The position numbers were made by a program, and so were the translations under genes. DNA of 64,000 bases from Arsenophonus endosymbiont of Aphis craccivora (lineage in GTDB: Bacteria; Pseudomonadota; Gammaproteobacteria; Enterobacterales; Enterobacteriaceae). Where the stretch lies: positions 1,426,001 through 1,490,000 of the forward strand of contig NZ_CP038155.1 of NCBI RefSeq assembly GCF_013460135.1, read 5' to 3'. Below are positions 63,800 to 64,000 of the stretch, one piece after another (the first letter of the stretch is position 1; every line of letters begins with the position of its first letter). The notes below the pieces were generated by a model. That model did no database searches and was not told the origin of the DNA. It was given only the letters and a program-made list of their open reading frames with translations.

Positions 63800-64000
63800 A
63801 AGAACCAGGCTATTTTATCCAACTATTATCATCTATGATAAAAAAGATTATGGGTTGAAAATAGCGTCAATAATAGATTACAGCAAGAATATCATTAAGT
63901 AACAATAAAACACATCAAATTACGATAGAAAAATGAAGGTCTAATATTAGTGGATGTGAATGTAATAAAATAACAATATAATTTTTTTGTTTTACCAACT
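63800..64000. other. AT-rich end of window beyond IS copy 5
   Basis: 200 bases with no recognisable gene on either strand. The truD end expected upstream of surE is not seen here, so truD is either farther away or lost. Confidence 0.35.

Overview
The window looks like chromosome from an AT-rich gammaproteobacterium of the Enterobacterales that is losing genes. Protein sequences and gene order match the Escherichia coli regions artP-serS, ycaO-ihfB, yadGH-hpt-cueO-yacC-speED, btsT-yjiX-yjiA and mutS-rpoS-nlpD-pcm-surE. These blocks are shortened, inverted or joined at new places. Low G+C, many young pseudogenes and nearly identical copies of one GC-richer IS903-like element suggest a recently host-restricted insect symbiont, for example Arsenophonus or a relative. 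The genus is an inference; no marker in the window proves it.

Layout. 1-9098: arginine transporter genes (artI, artP) followed by a run of decayed genes (ybjT, lysO, ybjD, macA, macB). 9181-25989: a well-kept housekeeping block (cspD, clpS-clpA, infA, aat, cydC-cydD, trxB, lrp, ftsK, lolA, rarA, serS). 26302-28357: a defective IS copy that cuts off ycaO. 28544-35247: ansB (early stop), serC, aroA, cmk, rpsA, ihfB. 35674-36728: IS copy 2 at a break in gene order. 37098-41916: yadH-yadG, broken can, hpt, broken cueO. 41963-43017: IS copy 3. 43207-45383: yacC, speE, speD. 45515-48430: a TetR-type repressor divergent from two decayed genes (a Tm-1-like/UPF0261 protein and a TIM-barrel partner). 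48833-53659: a MATE exporter, yjiA, yjiX and a broken btsT. 53974-55028: defective IS copy 4 next to a broken lipoprotein gene. 55609-58948: an AAC(6')-like acetyltransferase and mutS. 58951-60044: remnants of miaE and rpoS fused head-on by a deletion. 60099-62699: nlpD, pcm, surE. 62736-63790: IS copy 5 with a perfect 9-bp target duplication.

Information processing, proteolysis, cell division, cytochrome bd assembly, shikimate/serine synthesis, spermidine synthesis and mismatch repair are kept. Stress response (RpoS), drug and metal export (MacAB, LysO, CueO), carbonic anhydrase Can, pyruvate uptake (BtsT) and a tRNA hydroxylase (MiaE) are lost. Most lesions are single stops or one-base shifts in otherwise well-preserved genes, so the decay is recent.

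I found no CRISPR array, prophage, tRNA, rRNA or recognisable new defence system. The most informative oddities are the miaE/rpoS deletion junction, two perfect tandem duplications (11 bp in lysO, 27 bp in yacC), a COG0523 GTPase with an altered metal motif, IS copies without target duplications at synteny breaks, and a TetR locus with a strong inverted repeat in front of its dead operon.
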